A stretch of DNA of 64,000 bases from Cloeon dipterum (taxonomy: Eukaryota; Arthropoda; Insecta; Ephemeroptera; Baetidae): the NCBI RefSeq assembly GCF_949628265.1, contig NC_088788.1, positions 24,352,335 to 24,416,334 on the forward strand, read 5' to 3'. The translations under genes and the position numbers were made by a program. The stretch's first letter is position 1. Each line of letters starts with the position of its first letter. Positions 12,967 through 24,858 of the stretch are shown here, one piece after another. The notes below the pieces were generated by a model, which was not told the DNA's origin, searched no databases, and saw only the letters and a list, made by a program, of their open reading frames with translations.

Positions 12967-14655
12967 AAGCTAGTAGCCATGGTACATACGCAAGACACAT
13001 CTCGCTAAATGGAACACATCTCCGCCTTTAGCTTTCCGCAAGATATTATCTACCTGTAAGTCCCTGCCGCCTTTATTAAATGTCCTATCTTACGCACTCC
13101 CATCCATTCGTAAATTTAGTCATTACCAGTGGTAGAGAAGGCGCCCAGACAAAAAGGTATATCAATTCCATTTCATAAATATGTATATTTAAAAAAATTA
13201 AATGATTAGCTAATTTTCGATGACAAGTTAGCTCGTATTGTTGAGATCATGCTTTGCACTTGCAAACGTGAGAGTCTAAGTGACCTTTTGGGAAGGATTT
13301 CGAGCTGAAGTATGTGCCTAAATCGTGACTATCTTGCATTGATGACGAGTCCATTCGTTTGATAGCCTGATTCGTTAATTGCTGGTATACACATTTCAAG
13401 CATGCGTGAATGAATTTCACAGGAATGATAGCTATAGCAGTTGAATAACAGACCCCAGTGCAGGGGCAGTTTCACGAGCTGGTCCTTTTCTGGACTGGGA
13501 TTCTTCATGCTATTCGTTCGGTGACACAGATTTTACGCAACGTGTTCGTTATTTCGAAAGAGATTAACTTATCCAAAAAAGAAAAATGGCTCAAATCATA
13601 CCCATAGTTCAATATTTTTTCCCCCAAAACTATTTATGAGCCTAAAAAATGGTATTGATTAAACAATCATTATTTGGATTGTTTGACTATATAAGCTCAG
13701 AAAAAAGTTGACTCTCTCGCTAACTACATGTAATGCGTACTTTTTAAATTTACCTGCGATGCTTATTATTAAAAAATGAAATCGCATATTCTACTAGACC
13801 TGCAAAGATTATCCAACTTTGACAGTCGTTTATTACAACAAGCATGCAATAATATGTGTTTTAGTTTGCCAATAATTTCAAAAAGTTTCATTTTGTTATA
13901 ATATTATTTTATAGTTTTGTTGGGCATAATTTTAGCTTTCATTTACTGTGTACCCATAATTTTAGATGGAAAAATCTTTTTTTAAGTTTGTAATAGTTTG
14001 TCATAATTTTATTGCAACATAATTCATTCATGAAGGAAAATGACACATAAATATACAGGCGTTTTAAGTTTTACCCTCTAAAATGAACAGAACTGGAAAA
14101 TTTCGCTTTTTTGTAGGGATTTTACTCTTCTAATTTTTCAATAACTATCGATCGGCGCATCTGCAAGGACTTGGGAGTTTCGGTTTGAAATTAGTTTTCG
14201 AGCCAAACATCAGAGCCTTGGAAGGAATATAATATGGACTGAATTGTGGAGGAGAGTGAAGCTAATTCCCCTGCCATCTATGCAATCTTCTCTCAACTGA
14301 CATATATGCTCCTTCCGCCACCGTGTGCACTTGTTAAAGCTACATTTTTCGAAAGCGTGCATGCAAAAAATGATTCAAAGTTTTTGTGTGGCTGAATATT
14401 GGATATTTTGTGATGCGTGAATTGTGCCCTCAGATCTGTGCTATATCTTCACGTGCGATATAATATCTCCGACAAAGGTGCAGAAAATCATCTCAAAAGT
14501 AGTGCAGTTTCCCTCATAGACTTAAAGTTTCCTCCTGGAAGAAAAGAAGTGCTCATTTTTAACCTAGTTAAAATAAATAGTTATATATCTATCTTAAACC
14601 TAAATTTCTATTATGTTCCTTCAATCCATAAAATTTGAACTACACAACAGACTCT

Positions 14656-17600
14656 TCAGTAAAACTCATTATCTTTGAGTCTGTCCTGATCATTGGAAGA
14701 AAGGTCCCCCCAGCTAGAAAACTTATTACTGGTCAACACACCTCTCAGCAGCGATGTCAACTCACTCTCCGAAGATGCGTGCTTGATCCTCTCCTTGCAG
14801 ATTCCCATCATCATTGACAGCACGCTCTTCTTCATGCCGCAGAATACGACAAGTCGCTCCTGCTTGTTGCAGTCGCGAGCGACAGCTTCCAAACTCTGGC
14901 GCGAGGGACAGAGAACGCGAGGAAAGGTTAATGAAGGAAATTACATTTCAGCTCATTGCAAAAAAATAATGGAAGGCTTGAATTAGAAACGCAGAGGAGA
15001 TGGCTTGCCAAGTTCAGCGCACCACGCTTTCGATTAAGGGAGCAAAATTAAATTCTAACCTGCGCCGCCGTGCAATCGAGTTTTTGAATGTTCCTACAGT
15101 CGATCACGACTGGCAAGTGGTTGTTTTCATCAATGTCGGCCAGGCTAGATTGGATTTGCGTTCGCACAAAGTCAGCCGCTGGGAACAGCAATCCCTGCGT
15201 TGGAGTTGCCAATATGTACTCGGGCCCACACGCGCTCTGCAAATTGATCGATTTTAAAGTTGATTTGAGGAAATAGTTGGTGAAGATATAACTTTGAAAG
15301 GTCAAGGGTCGAGGGTTGAGCTACCAAAAACAGATGTCATATAGCTTTGGTCATGTTGAGTTTCAAAAGACGGGGAAATATATTTTTGTCACAATCATAG
15401 AAGTGATTTGATTTTTGCACATTTTAAATTAAAAGATTTAAAGTCCCAGTGAAGAATATTTGTGAGTATCCTAAAGTCACCATTCTGTTAATTCAAAATA
15501 TGATTAGGATTTATACTGTATTTAAATATATGATAATTTTTTTTTACTTAATGATTCAGGCAAACTTTCAATATCTAATAATAACTCTGCATTGAATATT
15601 TGCTGACAAAACGTCAAAACCTCTCGACAAACACTGGAACAAAACATTAATTGAGAATCCCAATCTTAAGCCAGAGAGAGTTCATTTTGAGATATTATAT
15701 AATTTTAATTTTGTAAACGTACCGATATAGTGTCCACATTCACTTTGGGCGTAGCGCTGAAATACAGTAGGAAAGAAATGTCTACAGCGGCCCCAATGAC
15801 AAGGCCCATTTCCATTCCCAGAGCAAGGCAAGCAGCGAAAGCGGCCAAAGATGAGAGCAAATCCTTTTCTGTAATATACAGACACAGAGAAATGTTTAAT
15901 ATTTTTTCCAATGTTTTTGCAAAACCTTTTATTCATTTTTCGTTATTTATTTTAAAAAGCATTTTTGTGTTGCCCAATTAGAATTGCAATTCATACGCGC
16001 TGTTAAATTTCGCTTAAAAAATTAATTGAGAAATGATGAAAACCAGATATAGTACGTAACTGTTGTTCCTCCACATAGGTGCAATTTTGTCGACCTCGAC
16101 CATAAAAATGACCGCACACATAATGACTGCGGCGAGTGTGGCTCTGGGGATGAAGTAGAAGTAGGGGGTGAGCAGGCTGAGCGAGAGAATCACCATCACA
16201 CCTGTCGAAATATTTATGGAAGATAATACAGTGTTGTTTGCCATAATTGATCAGCCAAAAGTGAGTTTGCACCTGTGTAAAGGCCGGCCAAGGGACTTCG
16301 AACTCCGCTCGCGTTGCTTACCGCACTCCGCGAGAATGACCCCATGGCTGGCATGGAACCAACAATGGATCCGGCAATGTTGCACAGTCCCAAAGCAACC
16401 ATCTCTTGCGTCGCGTCCAGAATCTGCCCACTTGCTGCAGAATTTAGATATTTTCGTCATTTCATAATCTAGTTCATTCTTTGGCTTCTTTTGTATATTT
16501 TAATTTTAATTCATATTTCGGATCTTTGCAGTGAGATTATCAATTAATTGTTTTGCAATTTATTTTTTGCTTATATATATATATATTGCTTTGATTTTAA
16601 AACTTGCATCGCATTGTTTAAAAAGTAATATTTTTTTTAAAAACCAAAAATTAATAGTATAACCGGGATAAACTTAATATGTATCACAAAAATTTCATAT
16701 TCAACATTATCTCCAATCTAAAATGGCAAAAGAAGGATTCGTATTTTTATTGAGATTTTGTCATCGGCTAGATTTACACACTATGAAATAACAAATCTGG
16801 AAAATTCCATTCAAACGATGACCCCACAAATGAATCAGACAGGTGAATGATGATATCACAAATAATTTTGAGACACTCCTTCACAGGCGCCACAATGTAA
16901 ATATTTGTGTGAAAAGACAAGTACAAAATCGAGTTTTGAGTGTCGGATTAATATAGCTTCATTATCACAATGCAAATGCAAGCGGTGAAATAGTTTATTT
17001 TTAAATTTCCTTATCTTTAATATAAATCGAATTGTGAGGAAACATAATTAAGTCTATCAAAAATCGTTTTGTTGGTGTCAAAGAATATCTCACAATCAGG
17101 CGGATTTTACGAATGTGTCAAAACCATAGAAGAAATTTGTGTGTGCAATTAATTTGTGTTTTTCTCCATTTCTGTTTGTTTGTGTAAAAATATAGTTCAT
17201 ACCAAATGCTTTTCCAATTGCAACGTTAGCGATGATCGCCACGACAGGTACCACAATCACTCCGGATTTAAGCTCACCAACCATCTCAAAAATATTTAAG
17301 GTCCGATTGTTCACTTCGGTGGAGAAAGCAGGAAACGCAAACGGTGGAAGACCTGGCTCCACCTTGCCTAGAATCAATTTTAGTTGTTCTTGTTCCACCA
17401 GTGTAAATTCTAAAATGTCGTATTACCTGTCAACATGAATGGTACTACTTCTTCGTAGTTGTAGTGGAAATAATAAGCGATTCCCATGGAAATCAAAACT
17501 ATCAGGGCATTCCGAGATGTGCACAAAAACCAGACTGAACTTCTTATGAACCTTTGGCAGCATGTTGGAGTTCGCCCTTCCTCCACTTTGAAACTATCTT

Positions 17601-19078
17601 TAAAGAACTAAGCGCACATTTTTATTCGTAAAATTGAATTCACAATATGTGGCAAAGGGGGCTACAAAAAGCCCACTTACTCTTAAAGTTAGCAAGAACA
17701 CACAGCAACAACCACCCAACACTGCGTCCCAGAGCTTCGTTTCGTGGATGTGGTTGAATACGGCTGTCCAAATGCTGGCGAACGAATCAGCATCAAATTT
17801 CAAGCCAAGCAGACCTTTGACTTGAGCACTGGCTACCATAAAAGCCGCCGCAGAAGTAAATCCAGACACCACGGGTGCAGAAATGAAATTTACCAAGAAT
17901 CCTATAAATTTGAATCGTATTTTACATTTGCATAGTAATGCCTGGTGCTTGAGAAAACATTTTTAAATGCAGAAATAACAAGTAACGTCATCTCCGAGAT
18001 TGCATATGATTTGCACCTAAATGCAAAGTCAGAAGAAAGCAATAAATTAAATAGATATGCAGATGACAAATTTTAATATTTGTTTTGGACTAATTAGTTT
18101 GCAAACAAAAGGACCATTAATCACAGAGATGCTGTGCTCAGGGCACATGAAATTCGCGAACACGACACGTCCGCAGTTTCAGTCAAACACACGTTTCCAG
18201 GAATGCTAAATGTTTTTTATAGCAGTTACACTGTGGGGGGCTCATAAACACAATTACCTAAGTGCAAAATCCCGAAGAGAAGCTCCACGCATCCTGCTAC
18301 AAAGCATAAGAGAACTGCAAACTGTGGCCCCAGGTGGTGAGTGTAGTTGAATGTGAGCAACGCCAAGAGAGCCGCAGGACCCATGTTCACCTCTTTAACG
18401 GTGCCAAAAATAATATACACAAAACTGCCAAGAAATGCAGAATACAGCCCATACTGGAATCAAATTGAAGACTGCGCATGAGATTTTTAGTTTGTTAACA
18501 TCCTATTGACTTCATGACGGATGTATTTAACAACCTTAATTTTGCATTAATATATAAAATAAATAAATTATTTTCTACATTACCGGTTTTGCCATTATTT
18601 TCTTTCTGATTATATTTAAATAAAATAATTAACCCAAGCATCTTGCTGATTTAAAATTGAATTTCCGGCCGTCATTCAATGAGTATAACGTAAACAAAAA
18701 TTTCTCAGATACGGATATCGTGCGAAGTGAAATGAAATGTTCAATAGATTTTGAGCTTGAAAAAAGGAAAAAACATCTTGTCTCTATAGTCTGTGATGAA
18801 ACTTGTTTATGTGATTCATGCTTTTCAACCTGTGGCTCGAGCCCAGCAAGAACAGCATAGCCCATGGACTGTGGAATCAGCGTGAGGCCAACGGTGAAAC
18901 CGGCAATTAGATCAGGAACGATGTTCTTGAGCGGATAACGTGGCAACCAGGAGATCACAGGGACACGCTTTTTGAGTGTATCCACCTTGCAGTCAGTTGA
19001 ACACTGTGCTTTCTTCTTACCGGCACCGTCTCCAAACGAGCGTTTAGACGAGTTTGAAACTCCATATGAGCGGGGCAT
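14656..19078 (-). CDS. Gene A: SLC26A11-like sulfate/anion transporter, 625 aa
   Basis: Ten coding exons, with frame kept at every junction: 18830-19078, 18258-18453, 17681-17901, 17427-17607, 17203-17367, 16273-16434, 16061-16201, 15723-15868, 15060-15236, 14656-14895. Family features: the TM1 stretch DLIAGFTVGLTLIPQ (Gln70, with aromatic Tyr74), YGLYSAF at the start of TM2, and GSFSRSAV in TM10 (Ser372-Arg373, the expected anion site). A STAS domain follows from about residue 488 (LATPTQGLLFPAADF, VVIDC, KLDCTAA). The basic N-terminus (GKKK, LKKR) precedes TM1. Odd: the TM8 position that is Glu or Asp in the other five copies is Ala329 (AIIANVAI). A splice acceptor lies six bases before the ATG, so an upstream leader exon is likely. 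The last exon contains a usable donor at 14742/14741, where B, C and F have an intron, so a different C-terminus is possible. The family is certain; the substrate is unknown. Confidence 0.9.
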
Positions 19079-19661
19079 TTTGTCCTGACCCAAAAGAAAA
19101 AGAGGAAAATCATAAATATTGTAAAAGGTCAAACAATCCTATTTTAGAAACTAAAATATGTGTTTGCCAAAAGCGCCAAAATTTTCAATTCAGCTCAGTG
19201 TCAATGACAAAGAGTCGCGGCGGCAAATCTGTTATATTTGGGCTTTGAAAAGCACACCATCGTTTTAAAATATACCTCAAGTGCTCCGGTGTCGGCCTTT
19301 TCTGCATTCAGTGTGTCAAAAGCTACCGCTCGGTGCGACTGCGGAGTGCGCACTATCACTGATAAAGTTCTTCCTCCTGAATACATTTATAAAGACACAC
19401 GCAAACAGCACTGCCGCACAATAGCTCAGCGTAGCACCCAACCGCGAGCAATTGCTATAATGATAACTCTCGCTCGTCCGATGTGCGGGGGCCACTCCAA
19501 TTTCGTGGCTTCGCCGTCAGCTAGCTCTGGGGCCATAACCTATCTCAAGGCACGGTAAGAGATTGAATGCCCTCAATTTTGTTGTCTATCAATTATTATG
19601 TAACCGCAGAGGTGTGCTTGAATGAAAGTTAGTAAATTTGTTAAATTGCGCGTATTTAAAA

Positions 19662-19667
19662 TTTATT
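19662..19667 (-). promoter_or_regulatory. Possible poly(A) signal of gene B
   Basis: AATAAA on the minus strand, about 114 nt after the gene B stop. Position and motif fit, but AATAAA is common in this AT-rich DNA. Confidence 0.4.
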
Positions 19668-19780
19668 CCTTTATAACTAATTATAAATTTTCTGCTGACT
19701 GCACGCTTAAAATGCAAAAATTGATTTAATTTTAAATAATTTTTTCGATTTGCATACAAGTGAAATAAGTAATTCTAAAC

Positions 19781-22568
19781 TTATTGTGATATATTCATTT
19801 TGCTAAGTCTTTTCTTCTGCCATGTGTGTTCAGTCGATTCAGAAGAGGCTGATGATGAGGTACTGGAGCTTCTTCTCGTCAGACCCGATGTGCCTTCATC
19901 TAAACATACTCAAGGGTAAAAAGCTGGCACTTTGAGTATGGATAATTCAACTAACCACTTGATACCAGTTGTTCTAGCGTACAATTGCTTTTAAACAATT
20001 CGACATCTTTACCATCAAATGACACAAAAATATCGGATATTTTCTTGCTCCAATTCCAGAAACAAAGAGAATGATAGTTTGTTTTTAATCCCTTAAGTAG
20101 GGATTTCAAAACCTGAAAAAAATTAATACATACATAAATCGTGAATGATATTGATACTTATAAAAAATAAGTTACCTTAACAGCAGTTGAGTCTAAGCCA
20201 AAAATTCTGCTCCCATCAATTACAACTAACAATTCGGAGCCCAAGTGCTGAGAAGACTGTCTAATTATTACATCTTTCACATATTCAGCCGATGGATATG
20301 TTATGCTCCTGTCAGGGGCTACAATAATCACTTCCGTGTTCAAAATCTATCAACGGTTATTTTTTATCCAACCAGGGGAAAACCAATAAATATAAATTAC
20401 AGATGTTTTTTCAATTGACAAATCCGGTTTAGCCGCCTCATAAAAGATAAATAGGGCATTGATTCCGATGCCAATCAACATGCCGTAGTCTATTCCAATG
20501 ATTAGAGAAGAGATGAAGGTTGCGTAGAGAGGTACCAAGTCAGTTTCTGAAAAAAGTACGTGCTCAATGAACACGATTATATATTTAATAGTTTCTAAAC
20601 AACTCACTCTTAGACTTCCAAAGAGATATGGACAATTCGTGAATTTCAATCATGAACATCACGGCGCAAATAACAATTGCTGCAAGTGTCGCTTTCGGCA
20701 TGAACTTCAACGTGGAGGTCAGCAATCCAAGACATAGCAATACAAAAGCCCCTAGTGCACTTATTATAATTATTTTTCAATTGAAAATATCAAAGACTTG
20801 CCAGTGAATAAGCCACCTAATTGTGTTCGCACACCAGAAGCGTCGTTCACAGCAGTCCTTGTAAAAGAACCAGTGATAGGAAAGGACTGGAAAAACGAGC
20901 CCAAAATGTTGCCCAAGCCAAGGACGATCATCTCTTGGGTCGCGTCAATTGACTCTCCGTTTGCTTAAAAGCGTATTAGTGTAAATTTTTTCATTCATGG
21001 CAAATGTATTATTTTTCATTTTACAGAATGCTTTGGCAATTGCTATCGAATCCAGCACAAGCACAAACGGTATGATGATGCTTGAGGAGAGCTGCGCAAA
21101 AGCTTCTTGAAAAGGTAGTGTTTCATTTTGATAGACCACTTCAAAATTGGGGAAGCTGACATCAGGGAATCCTTCCTTGATTTCACCTATATTGCAACCA
21201 ATTTCATAGTCAGTAAAACGTAATTTGGCTCAGAGAAAAAGAAACCTGTGATGGCGACCGGTGGATCCCCATTTCCCATGATTAAAACCACAATCACAGT
21301 GCTGATCAAAACGACCAGTGCATTGCGGCCGAGCGAAAGGTACTTCAGTGTTCCATTCCAAATCTTTTTTCCAACAGTCATTTCAGATCTTGAACTAGCC
21401 AGCTTACTCCATCTTGGCACGTTCTTCCATTAAAAATACTATTCAACAAATTGAAATTTGATATTTTAATGTGAATAACCTTTAAAATCAGCAAAATTCC
21501 AATGCACGTAAACCCAAGGACTGGATCCCAGATAGTAGCATTTTCAATGTTTTTGAATACATTGATCCAGTATTCAATAAAGGTGTGGCCCCCACCTTTA
21601 ATTCCGAGCAAAGCCGCGACCTGACTGGAAGCAATACTAATTGCACCCGCGGAGGTGAATCCGATTATTACAGGCATTGAGATGAAGTCAACTAAAAATC
21701 CTGTTCAAACGATTTTTAAATATCATTTCATAGTTCTTTCAATTAAAATAAAAATCTCACAAACCTAATTTGCATACGCCAAGCAATAAGACGAAGCAGC
21801 CTGACATGAAACTAATCAATACTGCTAAGTCAGGCCCAAATTTGTCAACGTATGGTTTTACTAGCATTGCTGATATTGCAGTCGGCCCAATCGTCAGGTT
21901 CCTGCAGCTCCCAAAGAAAATATATACAAAGCTTCCCATGAATGCAGAGTAGAGACCATACTGAAAAATGTCTAAATTAAAAAAAAATATAGGCATTTTT
22001 ATAAAAAATGATTTGCATCAATGAACTTAACTTTTAATATCCAGACGACTTTAACTTGTGCTACTAAAATTGTTTTTACAGTTATTAAAATTCTTGCTTT
22101 AATTTTAAGAACTTTTTAAAAAAAGAATATTTTTTTGCTAAATATATTTTATATTTTTTAAAGTTTATTTTTAGTTTTTTATGTTTTACGTTGTATATAA
22201 TAAAACAAAAAAAAATTGTTATTTATTAAAAATAATATTAAATTATATTTTTGTAAAATTAAAAAAAAAATTATAAATTGTTATTCAGCAAGAAAGTTTC
22301 ATAATTGCATTATTTATAATTTTACATAAAACTATATATATTGCTAACCGTCGGTTGGAATAGTACACAATGTATAATATATATGCAAAAATTACTTTAC
22401 CTGCGGTGGTAGACCTGCGATAACCGCACATGCCATGCCTTGCGGAATGACCGTGAGACCAACTGTTAATCCAGCGAGGAGATCAGCGAAAAAGCAGGAG
22501 GTGTCATACGTTCTGAGCCACCTTATTATGGGAAACCGCTTCTCCATGAATCCACTACCGCAACTCAT
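19781..22568 (-). CDS. Gene B: SLC26A11-like sulfate/anion transporter, 607 aa
   Basis: Eleven coding exons: 22401-22568, 21765-21960, 21480-21700, 21246-21423, 21025-21186, 20802-20963, 20608-20751, 20401-20546, 20176-20346, 19956-20112, 19781-19899. The ATG at 22568 is preceded in frame, in the same exon, by a TAG, so the start is firm and the N-terminus short. TM1 reads LTVIPQGMACAV (Gln43; Cys47 where A, E and F have Tyr). TM8 has Asp300 (VLVLDSIAIAKAF). TM10 has GSFTRTAV (Thr343-Arg344). The STAS domain starts near residue 460 (IIVAPDRSITYPSAEYV, LLVVIDG, LDSTAVK). The tail is Ser-rich (RRSSSTSSSASSES). The loop sequon NET is a possible N-glycosylation site. Intron 6 (20752-20801) begins with GC, not GT. 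Exon 4 uses the acceptor AATGGAAG just after an in-frame TAA, giving the same exon length as gene C. Gene B is the close sister of C. Confidence 0.92.
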
Positions 22569-24521
22569 CTTGTTTCCTCCAGACTAAGCGAAAAGCCTAA
22601 GAGCTTTTGAAAAGACGTTTTGGCACCTGAAATTAACAGAAAAAGTACCTTTCAAAACGCCAAATCCTAACAAAAAATAATACGCACTTTATTAGCCTAT
22701 TGAACAGATCAATAAAGCGCCACAACGTCAATGACTCAGGAATACCTGCAGGTGATTTGATATCGAAAATTACATCATAGCTCTTATTATTGCTCCCGAA
22801 GACTGTTAGAAAAAACGATTATTGCCAGCTTAAGAAAGTTTAAATGCTCTCCGACAGATGTAGGAAGCAGTTTAGTCTCAACCTCAATGAAGAATGAAGC
22901 GAGTGGATCACGCGGCTAATGTGGAGAGAATAACTGCACTGCCACTGCTACTGCAGACATCGTTAAATATGCGTCCCCTCTATAGCAGGTTTTTTATCTT
23001 TTATTCTATCGGAAGTTAAAAAATTAAGTGAATCTTCCAAACATTTTTTTTTAAAACTGCGCTCCTATATTATATATACACACACTTGCTGGATTTAGTT
23101 AGAAGCCGAATTGCCTTTTTCCTACTAACAAACATTGGACTTTAACTTTATTTGCGTATAATATCTTCGGTGCAACGTTGCTTTAATTATCCGAACATTT
23201 TTATATTTCTATTTTATGAGATTATAAAATAAAAATTTTGGCTGCGATTTCGAAATTTTATTGTATATTTGCTAGACTTATTTTTGAGGAAAAACCGAAT
23301 TGAATTGAATTTCACCTGTAAAGACAAGCAATGAGTGCAGATAATCACTCACCCGCTCTATGGGGGCAATAACTGAAAACTGAAAGCAAAAAAATGTGTA
23401 TTTACTACTGCTGCGTGCTAGTTAGCGTCGTTAGCGTCTCTCCTCCACGCAGTGTTGTTACAATCTGAGTCTACCTCGAGTCTGATCTCTCTCATCTGTT
23501 AATATTTTTTCTCTCACAAGTGCAAGCGTCGTTTCAAGTTTATCAAGGGTCTACGCATTTCTCTCATGCTCGCCCCTCTCTGTAAACTATTTTTTGCCTG
23601 GAAGTAACCGCCGTCAAACGACGTTGGGTTATAAAATATATAATGACAGCTAAAACTGGTATATTTTTTAATTACAATTTCAGGTCAGGTGTTTTATTTT
23701 CATTAAGAATGTCCAACTTGATTTTCTTTTAACTGTCTATTATTCGTTCAAATACACATAAGTTTAAATATTTTCAGAAAAATAAACATTACCTGTAGCA
23801 ATCAGTGACAAGTATAGGAACTTCATATAGCGCATGAAACAAATTTATATCATTTTTTCGATGCTCTGCAGCAAGTCATGTACTGACCAAAATTTTCGAA
23901 ATGAAAATGATGATCAAATACTAAAAATACTTCTGGCGACTAGACAACAAAGATGTGTGCAGAGGATTATCACTATGGCTCTGCTACCTGATGCTATCAC
24001 GTCGGGTCTCGACTCTGCTGCACTCCCCATGAACAATTTTTTTCTTCGAATTTTCTCTCAAAGAAACTGACCGACTAAACCATTTCTGTTAATGAAGCAC
24101 ACATTTGTCCAAAAGGCAAAATTGACTCACACAAAAATAATTTAATTACAATAAAATAATTTTGACGAAAAATAATTTGAAAATTTATTTCATGCTACGC
24201 AATGTGAAATGTATGACATTCTATATAGATGTCTTTTTAACAATGAAGTTTCAGTGAATTTTTAGCCAGGACTAAAAATTTATCGTTTTTATCATCTCGT
24301 AATTTTTGGATGTGACTTTCGAAAAATAAACTGATTGATTTAGCAAAAATATAGACTGTAAAGCCATGTAATTTTATTTTCATCATTACAATAATTGTTG
24401 TGTTGCTGTTTTCAGCTTATCACGCGTTTTCTTGTATCTATTTCTCCTATATGCTGATAATTATATTAGCATTAACTTTCCAAAGTCTTCAGTTCTCACT
24501 TGGATGCACAAATAAAGTTTT
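22569..24521. other. Upstream region of gene B (B-C intergenic)
   Basis: It holds the remaining 5' leader of the exon carrying the B start (acceptor TTTAATTTCAG just upstream of 22625), the 23-bp block shared with gene C, and AT-rich DNA. A single TGACTCA string lies near 22730. No other coding exon was recognised. Confidence 0.45.
22846..22868 (-). promoter_or_regulatory. 23-bp block shared upstream of genes B and C (B copy)
   Basis: The 23 bases starting GCTCTCCGACAGATGTAGG are identical to 28131-28153 upstream of gene C. The block lies about 280 bp above the B start codon; the C copy lies about 315 bp above its own. Read on the gene strand, similarity continues weakly into (G)(G/A)CAATAA and T-rich sequence. 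It is either a conserved promoter or leader element, or leftover identity from the B/C duplication. Confidence 0.6.
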
Positions 24522-24534
24522 AAAATAACGCGTT
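24522..24534. repeat. Target-site duplication of the second LINE copy, left
   Basis: AAAATAACGCGTT, repeated exactly at 24763-24775, flanking the element at 24535-24762. Confidence 0.75.
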
Positions 24535-24762
24535 TCACGATCTGCTGTGTAAAATTAAAGAATTTCATAGTGAAGCTCTTCCAGGCTGTGTTTGTAAACT
24601 TTGTGATAAGAGCATGGATTTCTATCACTTTTTAAGCTGTGACAAGAACCAGATGAGTCTGACCCAGGCAGCAAAATTACCTGCCAAATGACTGCCCTGA
24701 CAATTTTCTGTTATATAATATAATCTGTTGTACACAAATAGGTGTTTAATAAACGAAATTAA
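24535..24762 (+). mobile_element. Severely 5'-truncated LINE copy, same family as 2624-3649
   Basis: A 228-bp insertion on the plus strand with 13-bp target-site duplications on both sides. Its frame from 24536 to a TGA at 24689-24691 encodes only the last ~51 residues of the retrotransposon protein, including CVCKLCDKSMDFYHFLSC. This matches the Cys/His end of the first copy (CECKFC...FYHFFEC), and a QAAK string follows in both. The 3' untranslated part shares CTGTTGTACAC and GGTGTTTAATAAA with the first copy. It lies between genes B and C. Confidence 0.85.
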
Positions 24763-24775
24763 AAAATAACGCGTT
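24763..24775. repeat. Target-site duplication of the second LINE copy, right
   Basis: Second exact copy of AAAATAACGCGTT, following the A-rich 3' end of the element. Confidence 0.75.
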
Positions 24776-24858
24776 ATCTGCATTGTTTGATAAATAAATG
24801 TATATATATAGTATAACTATTTTGATCTACAAATCACAAAAATCTAAGCTGCTGACTT

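Larger units (their letters stand above)
3666..14655. other. Long gene-free region
   Basis: About 11 kb without a recognisable gene. It contains two (AG)n tracts, one (TG)n tract and an odd block of GGTTTA/TAAACC-type motifs (10790-11097), listed separately. GC- and CpG-richer patches (about 5000-5480, 6770-7340 and 8400-9020) carry short ORFs on both strands and may be regulatory or untranslated exons. No domain was recognised in any of them. Confidence 0.45.

Noticed and set aside
22724..22736. TGACTCA (AP-1-like) site upstream of gene B
   Set aside because: A single 7-mer is expected by chance in a window this size, and the gene C flank has no matching copy that I saw.
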